DNA of 64,000 nucleotides from CAITWF01 sp038231575 (GTDB lineage: Bacteria > Verrucomicrobiota > Verrucomicrobiia > Opitutales > Opitutaceae): NCBI GenBank assembly GCA_038231575.1, contig JBBRLB010000002.1:1-64000 (forward strand). The letters are read 5' to 3'. Within the stretch, counting starts at the first letter, position 1; every line of letters starts with the position of its first letter. Of the stretch, positions 1 to 6,922 are shown one piece after another. Made by a program: the position numbers and the translations under genes. The notes under the pieces are model-generated. The model saw only the letters and a program-made list of their open reading frames with translations, ran no database searches and had not been told where the DNA came from.

Positions 1-1622
1 GGGCGATCACGGCGCGCGGTTTTAACAACGTCTTCGCCGACAAGCTGCTCGTGCTGATCGACGGCCGCTCGATCTACACGCCACTTTACGCGGGCGTTTA
101 CTGGGACGTGCAAGACACGATGCTCGAAGATCTCGATCGCATCGAGGTCATCAGCGGCCCGGGGGCGACGCAGTGGGGCGCGAATGCCGTCAACGGCGTG
201 ATCAACATCACGACGAAGAGCGCGAAGGACACACCGGGCGGCCTGCTCGTCGCCGGGGGCGGCACCCAGCTGAGGGCGGCGGCCAAGGCGCGCTACGGCG
301 CCAAGCTGGCGCCCAACCTCTACGCTCGGGTCTACGCCAAATATTTTGATCGCGGCGATTCCCAGCGGCCCAGCGGCTCCCACGCCAACGACGCCTGGCA
401 CATGCTGCAGGTGGGTTTTCGCACGGACTGGGAGGAGGCCGCGGACGAGCATCTCACGCTGCAGGGCGACGGCTACAACGGCACGAGCGGCCAAATCGGG
501 CCGGACAACATTCGCGTCAACGGTGCGAACGTGCTGGGACGGTGGTCGCGCCAGCTCGCAGAAAATTCCGACCTGAAGCTGCAGGTCTACTATGACCACA
601 CCCACCGCCGCATCCCGGGATCGTTCACGCAGAATATCGACACCTACGACGTCGACTTCCAGCACCGGCGGCGCCTCGGCACGGCGCAGGATTTTCTCTG
701 GGGCTTCGGCTACCGCTTCGTGCAGGACGACGTGGTCAACACGCCGGCCAACGCATTCCTGCCCGCGCGCGTGGGGCGCGAGACCTTCAGCGCGTTCGCA
801 CAGGATGAAATCACGCTGCGCCAGGATCTGCTCCACCTGACGGTCGGCACCAAGGTAGAGCATAACGATTACACGGGCTTCGAGATCGAGCCGAGCGCCC
901 GCCTGGCGTGGACGCCCGGCGCGCAGCAGACGATCTGGAGCGCGGTGTCGCGGGCGGTGCGGACGCCCTCGCGCATCGATCGCGATTTGTTTTCGCCGGC
1001 CACGCCGCCATATCGCATCGCGGGCGGCCAGAATGTGGTGGCGGAAAAACTCCTCGCCTACGAACTCGGCTACCGCGTGCAGTTCCGGCCGCAGCTGGCG
1101 CTGGCGCTCGCGACGTTCGTCAACGATTACGACGATTTGCGGAGTCTCGAGCCGCTGTCTCCGCCGCTCGCGTTTCCGGTCGAGGCCAGCAGCGGCCTGC
1201 GCGGTCGGTCGAGCGGTGTGGAGCTCACGCTCGACTGGCGCATGACCCGGGCCTGGCGGTGGCGGGCCGGCTGGACAGAGCTGCGGGTGCGGAGCGAACC
1301 GCAACCCGGCAATCTCGATCGCAGCACCCGTGGCAGCATCACGCGCGATCCGAATCACCAGCTCGCGCTGCGCTCGACCGTGGATCTTTCCGCCCACTGC
1401 GAACTCGATGTCGCGGTGCGTTACGTCTCGCCGATTCACACGCGGTCGCTGCCCGGCTACACGGATTTGAACCTGTGCTTCGGCTGGCGGCCGAGGGCGG
1501 ACTGGGAGCTTTCGCTGCTCGGCCAGAATTTGCTGCATCCCTCGCATTCGGAATTCAACAGCCCGGGTGCGCGGCGCGAACTGCAACGGGGCGTGTATGG
1601 GAAAGCATCATGGCGCTTCTGA
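1..1622 (+). CDS. TonB-dependent receptor (5' end outside window)
   Basis: Outer-membrane receptor that takes up a ligand using TonB energy. The frame is open from base 3, so the signal peptide and start of the plug lie upstream. The visible plug has the family motif EVISGPGATQWGANAVNG near bases 150-210, followed by a long region of amphipathic strand-like segments and a C-terminal Trp-Arg-Phe; a terminal aromatic residue is usual for outer-membrane barrels. The ligand cannot be told from sequence. The stop overlaps the next gene by 13 bases, and the YfiR-like and histidine kinase genes follow directly, so the three are probably co-transcribed. Family assignment is firm; the substrate is unknown. 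Confidence 0.93.
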   Translation, partial: AITARGFNNVFADKLLVLIDGRSIYTPLYAGVYWDVQDTMLEDLDRIEVISGPGATQWGANAVNGVINITTKSAKDTPGGLLVAGGGTQLRAAAKARYGAKLAPNLYARVYAKYFDRGDSQRPSGSHANDAWHMLQVGFRTDWEEAADEHLTLQGDGYNGTSGQIGPDNIRVNGANVLGRWSRQLAENSDLKLQVYYDHTHRRIPGSFTQNIDTYDVDFQHRRRLGTAQDFLWGFGYRFVQDDVVNTPANAFLPARVGRETFSAFAQDEITLRQDLLHLTVGTKVEHNDYTGFEIEPSARLAWTPGAQQTIWSAVSRAVRTPSRIDRDLFSPATPPYRIAGGQNVVAEKLLAYELGYRVQFRPQLALALATFVNDYDDLRSLEPLSPPLAFPVEASSGLRGRSSGVELTLDWRMTRAWRWRAGWTELRVRSEPQPGNLDRSTRGSITRDPNHQLALRSTVDLSAHCELDVAVRYVSPIHTRSLPGYTDLNLCFGWRPRADWELSLLGQNLLHPSHSEFNSPGARRELQRGVYGKASWRF

Positions 1623-2215
1623 CTTGGAGTGCAGGTGAGCGCCGCGGCTCGGCGGGGCGATGGGGCGGGGCGTGGCTCGCGGGGCTGACTGTGCTCGGCG
1701 CGCTCGCGATCGGCGCGCCGCCGCCGCCAGAGGCGTCGACCGAGTATCAGCTCAAGGCGGCCTTTCTCTTTAAGGTGGCACAGTTTGTCGCGTGGCCGTC
1801 GCGGGCGTTTCGCGAGGCGGAGTCGCCGTTCGTGATCGGTGTGCTCGGCGACGATCCCTTCGGGCCTTATCTCGATGAGCTGGTGCAGGGTGAAAGGATC
1901 GAGGGCCGCCCGCTGGTCGTGCAGCGTTACCAGCGGGTGGAGGACATCGTCGCGTGCCATCTGCTGTTTATCAGCCGCTCCGAGGCCCCGACGTTGGACA
2001 AGGACCTCGCCCTGCTGAAGGGCCGCAGCGTGTTGACGGTCGGCGACACCGACACCTTCACGCAGCAGGGCGGCATGGTGCGCTTCCCGGTCGAGGCGGG
2101 CAAGATCCGCCTGAAGATCAGCATTGCCAATGTCGAGGCGGACAAGGCGAGCGAACTGGTCGTGAGTTCCAAAGTCCGCACCCCCGCGATCGTCGTGCCG
2201 CCCGGGAAGGACTAA
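1610..2215 (+). CDS. YfiR family periplasmic protein
   Basis: About 201 residues. The ATG lies inside the last codons of the receptor gene; the same frame is open far upstream, but that part is a shadow of the receptor. There is an N-terminal hydrophobic stretch (residues about 20-36) that could be a signal peptide. Next comes the YfiR/DUF4154 core: YQLKAAFLFKVAQFVAWP, a central AC.LLFIS segment, a VLTVGD.D.F segment and IRLKISIANVEADKASEL near the C-terminus. In Pseudomonas, YfiR is a periplasmic repressor of a diguanylate cyclase; here the partner looks to be the kinase gene 4 bases downstream instead. A receptor-YfiR-kinase relay is inferred from order and overlap, not demonstrated. Confidence 0.85.
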   Translation: MALLTWSAGERRGSAGRWGGAWLAGLTVLGALAIGAPPPPEASTEYQLKAAFLFKVAQFVAWPSRAFREAESPFVIGVLGDDPFGPYLDELVQGERIEGRPLVVQRYQRVEDIVACHLLFISRSEAPTLDKDLALLKGRSVLTVGDTDTFTQQGGMVRFPVEAGKIRLKISIANVEADKASELVVSSKVRTPAIVVPPGKD

Positions 2216-2219
2216 CCTC

Positions 2220-3647
2220 ATGCCGCTTTTTCGCGACAGGCCCATCCGGCGCAAGCTCATGACGATGATCCTCGTCACCAGCGGCGTGGTGCTGGTGCTG
2301 ACGTGCGCGGCGTTTGTCGGCTACGAACTGCTGACCTACCGGCGCTCGGCGGTGCAACAGCTCGCCACGCTCGGCGAAATCATCGCGGCGGAAAGCACCG
2401 GCGCGGTCGCGTTCGAGGATCAGCGCAACGCCACTGAGATTCTCGGCGCGCTCAAGGCGGAGCGGCAGATTGTCGCGGCGTGCCTCTACGACCGACAGGG
2501 AAAGATTTTTTCGCGTTACCCCGCGGAGGCGCGGGACGACGCGTTTCCCTCCACGCCGCAGCCGGACGGCTACCGGTTTGCCGACGGGCACCTGACGGGC
2601 TTCACGCCGGTCGTTCAAGCGAAGGGCAGCGGTCGCTTCGGCACGCTCTATCTCAACTCCGACATGGGTGCGATGTATGAACGACTGCGGCTGTATGGCG
2701 GCATCGCGGCCGGAGTGGTGCTCTTCACCTCGCTCGTGGCCTATTTGCTGTCGCGCACGCTGCAGCGCCAGATCTCACAGCCGATTCTCTCGCTGGCGGA
2801 CACCGCCAAGGCGGTGTCCGACCGGCACGATTACGGCGTGCGGGCGAGCAAGCACGGCGAGGACGAACTCGGCGTGCTGACGGATGCCTTCAACCACATG
2901 CTCGCGCAGATCCAGGAGCAGAACGACGTGCTCGAAAAACGCGTGCGGGAGCGCACGGCGGAACTCGAGGCGGCGAACAACGAACTCGAGGCCTTCTGTT
3001 CCTCGGCGGCGCACGATTTGCGCACGCCGCTGCGCACGATCACGGGCTTTGCCGACGTGCTGCTCGATCCGCGCGCGAAACTTCCACCCGGTGCCGCCGA
3101 GCGCTACATCCGGATGATCCGCGACGGTTCGGGCCAGATGAGTGAATTGATCACCGACCTGCTGTCGTTCTCGCGACTGGGCCGGCAGGAGCTTTCCCGC
3201 CAGATGGTCGATCTCGATCAATTGTGCCGCGAAGTGTTTCAGGATTTGGCCAGCGAGCGGGGCGGGCGAAAGGTCGAGTTGCGCCTCCACCCCCTGCCGC
3301 CCGCCGAGGGCGATCTGGCGTTGCTGCGGGTGGTCTTCGTGAACCTGCTTTCCAACGCCCACAAATACACCCGCCCGCGCGACCCCGCCGTGATCGAGAT
3401 CGGCGTGGCCGTGTGCGCGCCGGGGGAGGCGCCGGTTTATTTCGTGCGCGACAACGGCGTGGGTTTCGACATGGCCGACGCCGAAAAATTATTCGGCGTT
3501 TTTCAGCGCCTGCATCACGCGCATGAATTCGAGGGCACCGGCGTCGGGCTCGCCACAGTCCGTCGCATCATCGATCGCCACGGCGGCCGGATCTGGGCGG
3601 AAGCGGCCCCGGGCGTCGGCGCCACGTTTTTCTTCACGCTTGCGTGA
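2220..3647 (+). CDS. Membrane-bound sensor histidine kinase
   Basis: 475 residues. A first membrane segment (about 14-36) is followed by a periplasmic CHASE8-like sensor region (about 40-155), a second membrane segment (about 160-178), a HAMP linker and a short coiled coil (about 230-258). The HisKA box is AHDLRTPLR with His265. The HATPase_c domain has an N box NLLSNAHKYT (about 375-384), G1 box DNGVGFD (411-417), F box FGVFQRLHH and G2 box GTGVGLA (439-445). No receiver domain is present and no response regulator gene adjoins, so the output partner is elsewhere. It starts 4 bases after the YfiR gene and should be in the same transcript. Confidence 0.93.
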   Translation: MPLFRDRPIRRKLMTMILVTSGVVLVLTCAAFVGYELLTYRRSAVQQLATLGEIIAAESTGAVAFEDQRNATEILGALKAERQIVAACLYDRQGKIFSRYPAEARDDAFPSTPQPDGYRFADGHLTGFTPVVQAKGSGRFGTLYLNSDMGAMYERLRLYGGIAAGVVLFTSLVAYLLSRTLQRQISQPILSLADTAKAVSDRHDYGVRASKHGEDELGVLTDAFNHMLAQIQEQNDVLEKRVRERTAELEAANNELEAFCSSAAHDLRTPLRTITGFADVLLDPRAKLPPGAAERYIRMIRDGSGQMSELITDLLSFSRLGRQELSRQMVDLDQLCREVFQDLASERGGRKVELRLHPLPPAEGDLALLRVVFVNLLSNAHKYTRPRDPAVIEIGVAVCAPGEAPVYFVRDNGVGFDMADAEKLFGVFQRLHHAHEFEGTGVGLATVRRIIDRHGGRIWAEAAPGVGATFFFTLA

Positions 3648-3727
3648 CGCGCGAGGGCTTAGCTCGCGACGGCGACGAGCGAGACCGGGGCGAGATTCGG
3701 GTGGAAAATGGCGATCCAAGCGGCCGG

Positions 3728-4201
3728 CTATATTTGCGGCATCGGCGTGATTTCGGGCGCAGATTTGGTCCGGCCCGCGCCAAACGTCACGTAGTCGAGC
3801 GACAGTTTCCCGGCGCCGCTGACGGTGAGGACTGCGAGCAGGAAAAGCACCAGCGCCGAGAATTCGAGCGACTGGCCCATCGCGAAGAGCCCGTCCTTGC
3901 GATGCACAATGAAGACCGCGCCCGCGAGAATGGGAATCTGCACGGCGGCAGCGATCCGCGTGAGAAACCCGATCGTGAGCATCAGGCCGCCGACGAAGTG
4001 GGCGAGCATCACATAATGCAGCATCACGCCGCCGAGCAGCCACGGCTGATCGGCGCGCTGCAACATGTCGATGAAGTAGCCGGTGGACGTGTTGGTGATG
4101 AGCAGCAGGCCGCGGGCGAACAGGCCGAGACCGAGGTAGATGCGGACAAGATCGAGCCACAGTTCGCGGCGCGATTCCGCCCACACGATATACTTGTGCA
4201 T
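3728..4201 (-). CDS. DoxX family membrane protein
   Basis: 156 residues from the ATG at 4201, which has a GGAG-type ribosome site a few bases upstream; the longer in-frame start (4300) would add a basic, non-hydrophobic extension and is not favoured. Four membrane segments fit DoxX: an early YLGLGLFARGLLL helix, then segments around VMLAHFVGGLMLTIGF, IPILAGAVFIV and ALVLFLLAVLTVSGAG. DoxX proteins are small inner-membrane proteins linked to redox or oxidative stress in some bacteria; the precise role here is not visible. It is convergent with the kinase gene. Confidence 0.82.
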   Translation of the reverse strand: MHKYIVWAESRRELWLDLVRIYLGLGLFARGLLLITNTSTGYFIDMLQRADQPWLLGGVMLHYVMLAHFVGGLMLTIGFLTRIAAAVQIPILAGAVFIVHRKDGLFAMGQSLEFSALVLFLLAVLTVSGAGKLSLDYVTFGAGRTKSAPEITPMPQI

Positions 4202-4322
4202 GGGAGCCTCCGGGGTTTGAGGTTTGGGGGAAACACGCCGCCGCGCGGGCATGCGCCGCAGCGTTGACTGGAAAATACGAAGCCCCAAGGCCGCCGTCAA
4301 TCGCGGCGGTCAACGTGACCGA

Positions 4323-4874
4323 CTAGTAACCGCGCTGCTGCAGCGCGAGGCTCAGCTCTTGCATGAAGGCTTGGGAATCTTCCGGCGTCGGACGGTAGCC
4401 GGGCTGGCTCACTTTCGTGAAGCCTGGCCGGCCCTGTTGATCGACGACCCAGTTACCCGTCACTCCGTCACTGAAGGTCACGCTACCGCTCGCGATCGCC
4501 CCGGGGATGAGCGTGGCTTTGTCGACACTGACGGTGACGCTACTGGCGGGAGGCAAATCTTCGGCGAGGTCGGCCTGGTCCGGGGCGTCCCCATCTTTGG
4601 CGAGGCCGAGCTTCTCTTTGGCTTTGTCGAGGAAGCCTTTCTTCTCGGCGGGCGCGGGCTTGGCGGGCGGAGGCGTTTTCGAAACGTCGGTCGTGTCGAC
4701 CTTGGGCGCAGGGTCCTTGAGTGCGAGGTTGAGGTCGTCGACGAGGAAGCGGACGTCGCGGTAGGTGAGCGAGAGTTTGAACTGCTCGGTGAGCTTTTTC
4801 TGCACTGCGGAAAGATTGTCGCCGGCGGCGACCCAACTGGCGACGGCGGCTTTTTGCTCGGGCGTAAGGTTCAT
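4323..4874 (-). CDS. Hypothetical protein with proline/lysine linker
   Basis: 183 residues, not recognised. The first 50 residues (LTPEQKAAVASWVAAGDNL...) look like a small helical module. A Pro/Ala/Lys-rich linker follows (about 55-110), and then a C-terminal region rich in Val/Ser (SVTFSDGVTGNWVVDQQGRP) ending near LQQRGY. There is no signal peptide or membrane segment, so it is probably cytoplasmic. It lies 132 bases downstream of dnaA on the same strand. Coding is supported by a long frame, the absence of a better frame on either strand, and a sensible start. Confidence 0.6.
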   Translation of the reverse strand: MNLTPEQKAAVASWVAAGDNLSAVQKKLTEQFKLSLTYRDVRFLVDDLNLALKDPAPKVDTTDVSKTPPPAKPAPAEKKGFLDKAKEKLGLAKDGDAPDQADLAEDLPPASSVTVSVDKATLIPGAIASGSVTFSDGVTGNWVVDQQGRPGFTKVSQPGYRPTPEDSQAFMQELSLALQQRGY

Positions 4875-4888
4875 GGAAAAGGGTTACC

Positions 4889-4914
4889 CGCGAATCACGC
4901 GAATTAACACGAAT
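4889..4914. repeat. Short intergenic direct-repeat words
   Basis: Between dnaA and the hypothetical gene the spacer holds repeated CGCGAAT/CACGAAT-like words (GCGAATCACGCGAATTA, then ACACGAAT). Comparable word-like repeats occur in several other spacers of this window. Function unknown. Confidence 0.5.
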
Positions 4915-5006
4915 GAGGCAAGCAACGGATGACGTTTTGCCCGGACTTTCTCGCGGCGGGTCAGCGATGCGCGGCCATTCGCGGGACTCGCGGGCCGCAG
5001 CCCGGC

Positions 5007-6407
5007 TCACTTCGAGAGCTGCGTCTTCAGGAACTCGACCGAGCCGCGCGTGGAGGCGTCCTGCTCGCACATGTTGTCCACGGCCTTGCAGGCGTGGATG
5101 ACGGTGCCGTGGTCGCGGCCGCCGAAGGCGTCGCCGATTTCCTGGAGGGAATGCTTGGTGAGCGTGCGGGCAATATACATCGCGATCTGGCGGGGGATGG
5201 CGATGTTGTTGGGCCGGCGCTTGCTCGTCATGTCGCTGTGCCGAATCTGGAAGTGATCGGCCACGCGCTTCTGGATCGTTTCGATCGTGAGGATGTTTTG
5301 CGCCTGTTCCATCAGCACGTCGTGCAGGAGGCGTTCGGCGGTCGCGAGGTCGATGGGCTTGTTGGTGAGCCCGGAGTAGCTGGCGACCTTGATCAGCGCG
5401 CCCTCGAGGCGGCGGATGTTCTTCGTGATGTGCTGCGCGATGAAATTAAGGACGTTTTCCGGCAGGTCGCATTTGAGCGTCGCGCACTTGGCGCGGAGAA
5501 TGGCTTGGCGCGTCTCGAGATCGGGCGCCTGGATGTCGGCGGGCAGGCCCCACTCGAAACGCGACACAAGGCGGGCTTCGAGCTTCTGGATTTCGGAGGC
5601 GCGACGATCGCTGGAGAGGACGACCTGTTTGCCCGACTCGAAGAGGTCGTTGAAGGTGTGGAAGAATTCTTCCTGGATGCGCTCCTTGCCGGCGAGGAAT
5701 TGCACGTCGTCGATCAGCAGGACGTCAACGTGGCGGTAACGCTGGCGGAACTTCGTGAGTGAATTTTCCTGCAGGGCCTGGATGAACTCGTTCGTGAATT
5801 TCTCCGTCGAGAGGTAGGCGACGTGGGCATCGGGGTTGGCGCGAAGGATGGCGTGCCCGATGGCGTGCATCAGGTGGGTCTTGCCGAGACCGGTCTCGCC
5901 GTAGAGGAAAAGGGGGTTGTAGGCCTGCGCGGGCGCCTGCGTGACGGCGAGGGCGGCGGCATGGGCCATCTGGTTGTTCGAGCCGACGACGAAGGTCTCG
6001 AACGTGTTGCGCGGGTTGAGCGAGCCGGTAGTCGGGCCGCGTTCGTCGTAGCGCGTGGTGCGTTTCGTGGCCGCGGTCGCGCGGCTGCGCGAGACGGCAC
6101 CCGCATCCGAGGCGGCGCGGGCGGCGGTGGCGGCCGGTGAGCGGCTGGAGGCATCGGTCTTGCGCAGCGTGACGTTGACCATGCGGCCGGCGGTCAGGCG
6201 CAGGCGCTGCGTGATCAAATCGAGGTAATTGTCGTGAATCCAGATCGCGGCGAAGTCGTTGGGGACGCCGAGCGTCATCGAGTCACCGGACGTCTCCAGG
6301 CACACCACCGGCTCGAACCACATTTGGAAAACGTCTTCCGGAAAGAGGGACTTGAAGTCACATTTGACGGTTTCCCAGAGGCTGGGGGTGAGGGACAGAG
6401 AGGGCAT
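5007..6407 (-). CDS. dnaA: Chromosomal replication initiator DnaA
   Basis: 466 residues from the ATG at 6407. An upstream in-frame start at 6545 is rejected because the conserved domain I begins at LTPSLWETVKCDFKSLFPE. Domain II is a low-complexity Ala/Arg/Ser linker (about 85-130). Domain III is an AAA+ ATPase with Walker A GETGLGKTHL (170-179) and Walker B LLIDDVQFLAG (near 230). Domain IV has the DnaA helix-turn-helix with FGGRDHGTVIHACKA near the C-terminus. The protein binds DnaA boxes and opens the origin. A perfect DnaA box lies 23 bases upstream of the start, which suggests autoregulation. No dnaN or recF adjoins. Confidence 0.97.
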   Translation of the reverse strand: MPSLSLTPSLWETVKCDFKSLFPEDVFQMWFEPVVCLETSGDSMTLGVPNDFAAIWIHDNYLDLITQRLRLTAGRMVNVTLRKTDASSRSPAATAARAASDAGAVSRSRATAATKRTTRYDERGPTTGSLNPRNTFETFVVGSNNQMAHAAALAVTQAPAQAYNPLFLYGETGLGKTHLMHAIGHAILRANPDAHVAYLSTEKFTNEFIQALQENSLTKFRQRYRHVDVLLIDDVQFLAGKERIQEEFFHTFNDLFESGKQVVLSSDRRASEIQKLEARLVSRFEWGLPADIQAPDLETRQAILRAKCATLKCDLPENVLNFIAQHITKNIRRLEGALIKVASYSGLTNKPIDLATAERLLHDVLMEQAQNILTIETIQKRVADHFQIRHSDMTSKRRPNNIAIPRQIAMYIARTLTKHSLQEIGDAFGGRDHGTVIHACKAVDNMCEQDASTRGSVEFLKTQLSK

Positions 6408-6429
6408 GGAGGCGGTGCGAAGAGCAGCT

Positions 6430-6438
6430 TTATTCACA
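6430..6438 (+). promoter_or_regulatory. DnaA box (TTATTCACA)
   Basis: Exact match to the TTATNCACA consensus, 22 bases upstream of the dnaA start codon. It could serve DnaA autoregulation or origin binding. Confidence 0.6.
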
Positions 6439-6547
6439 CTGCACCGCGGCGGACATTCCGACATGCCGGTTTGGGCCTCATCCGTAACCTCTCGCTCTGG
6501 GGAAATTTGGGTGCGGCCATCATTAAAACAGAATGCAGAATGCAAAA

Positions 6548-6553
6548 ATTATA
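6548..6553 (-). promoter_or_regulatory. Candidate -10 element (TATAAT) upstream of dnaA
   Basis: On the minus strand a perfect TATAAT lies about 140 bases before the dnaA start, inside the AT-rich stretch. No convincing -35 hexamer is seen at 16-18 bases, so this is tentative. Confidence 0.3.
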
Positions 6554-6712
6554 AACTATTGATGGCCAGATAATACCGCTGGTGGGAAATGCGGGAAACG
6601 CTGGATGGACTCAAACGACATGGGAAAGAACAAACGGGCAGGGCAAGACAACTGAACGAGGGCGCAGTAACTGTGAACCAAAAAAGCATTTCAAGTGCAA
6701 CTTTCCGACAAC

Positions 6713-6721
6713 TTATTCACA
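6713..6721 (+). promoter_or_regulatory. DnaA box (TTATTCACA)
   Basis: Second exact consensus box, in the middle of the dnaA-ispG spacer. It is followed eight bases later by an inverted one-mismatch box (TGGGCATAA, 6729-6737) and a T-rich run. Confidence 0.6.
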
Positions 6722-6922
6722 GGCGGGGTGGGCATAACTTTTTCGCTTTTTTCGTTGCCTCATTGCGCCGGAGTTAGGCGGGGAATTTTTTTCCGGCTCG
6801 CGCGTAATCTGACCGAGGTTACATCGCCGTGGAACTGGCTTGGCAAGCCGAGTGCACGGTTACGGTGGAGTGGCGATGCGGTGACGACGCTTGCGTTCGT
6901 GAATACGCGCGGACCCGCGAAC

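Larger units (their letters stand above)
6408..6922. other. Candidate replication origin region (oriC)
   Basis: 515 bases without a gene between ispG and dnaA, clearly richer in A/T than its surroundings. It has two exact TTATTCACA boxes (6430-6438 and 6713-6721), a one-mismatch box in the other orientation (6729-6737), an AT-rich stretch at about 6520-6575 containing two copies of GAATGCA and a TATAAT, and T-rich runs at about 6736-6752 and 6783-6792. A box cluster next to dnaA with an AT-rich stretch is the usual origin layout, but two perfect boxes is few, and I could not check GC skew. Confidence 0.55.

Noticed and set aside
908..1609. Upstream extension of the YfiR frame
   Set aside because: It lies wholly inside the TonB receptor in another frame and is not protein-like; the gene starts at 1610.
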